From Bacteroidales bacterium UBA4070 (lineage in GTDB: Bacteria; Bacteroidota; Bacteroidia; Bacteroidales; VadinHA17), in contig DFYY01000007.1 of the NCBI GenBank assembly GCA_002383485.1, positions 106,209 to 139,710 of the forward strand: a stretch of DNA of 33,502 nucleotides. The letters are read 5' to 3'. The notes under the pieces are model-generated. The model made no database searches. It saw nothing but the letters and a program-made list of their open reading frames with translations, and was not told where the DNA came from. Shown one piece after another: positions 33,355 through 33,502 of this stretch. The position numbers and the translations under genes are program-made. The first letter of the stretch is position 1; each line of letters begins with the position of its first letter.

Positions 33355-33458
33355 GGATGGCCGTAGGCCTTCCGGAATTGTAGATGTCAGGGCCCCACCC
33401 ACCCGCCCTTTTGGTTCGGTGGAGACAGGCATATACAATTCTTTATCCGCTACGCGGA
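33355..33458. repeat. Head-to-head pair of AATTGTA hairpin repeats
   Basis: The left unit is hairpin GGCC-GTA-GGCC (33359-33369), six bases, then AATTGTA (33376-33382). The right unit is the same thing inverted: TACAATT (33434-33440), five bases, then hairpin TCCGC-TAC-GCGGA (33446-33458), whose loop TAC is the complement of GTA. The 51 bases between are C-rich. GGATGGCCGTAGGCC on the left also matches the complement of GGCCTGCGGCCATCC at 15661-15675 with one mismatch. Confidence 0.7.
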
Positions 33459-33502
33459 AGCGTTTGTCCCAAATAATCAGATAACAATCACTGATGTGGA
33501 AG

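Noticed and set aside
33271..33438. 56-residue N-terminal extension of CysS
   Set aside because: It translates the repeat pair and the promoter; family similarity starts at the ATG at 33270.

Overview
The window is a dense stretch of a Bacteroidota chromosome (Bacteroidales-like; the genus cannot be told from sequence alone). Three things point there. The promoters carry the phylum's -7 box (TAnnTTTG) in front of at least eight genes. Several proteins are lineage markers: a GldA-type ABC ATPase, a DUF4296-type lipoprotein, and IspG with an inserted middle domain. The gene pair rbfA followed by a LolC/E-type permease is also common in that phylum. I see no rRNA, tRNA, CRISPR array, insertion sequence or prophage.

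Layout. 115-1299 encodes a GNAT-fold protein. trpS (minus) and a seven-gene plus-strand operon diverge from 2379-2691. That operon runs rbfA, methyltransferase, FtsX/LolC-like permease, DUF4296 lipoprotein, amidohydrolase, radical SAM enzyme and MurG-like glycosyltransferase, to 8892. Converging on it is the minus-strand operon asnS-rpoN-PAP2 (12370 to 8869). Then come a tandem universal stress protein, a short gldA set among repeats, and a minus-strand AAA ATPase. A methionine/SAM block follows: metK on plus behind a probable SAM-II riboswitch, and metH-metF on minus. Next are a large SWIM/SNF2 helicase and a minus-strand pair encoding a PqqD-like peptide-recognition protein and a fused HprK-like kinase/S26-type peptidase. 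The window closes with rnr (plus) and cysS-ispG (minus).

How the genes work together. MetF supplies methyl-THF, MetH regenerates methionine, and MetK converts it to SAM, whose level the riboswitch would sense. TrpS, AsnS, CysS, RbfA and RNase R serve translation and RNA turnover. The PqqD/HprK/S26 pair looks like an orphan peptide-modification module: a recognition domain, a kinase and a protease with no precursor in sight.

Most unusual non-coding content. A small intergenic repeat family consists of a short hairpin, usually with a GTA loop, followed a few bases later by AATTGTA. Its stem sequence changes from copy to copy while pairing is kept, and copies also occur as head-to-head pairs. 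Around it lie seven-base-period tandem arrays. No computation was run; all comparisons were made by eye.
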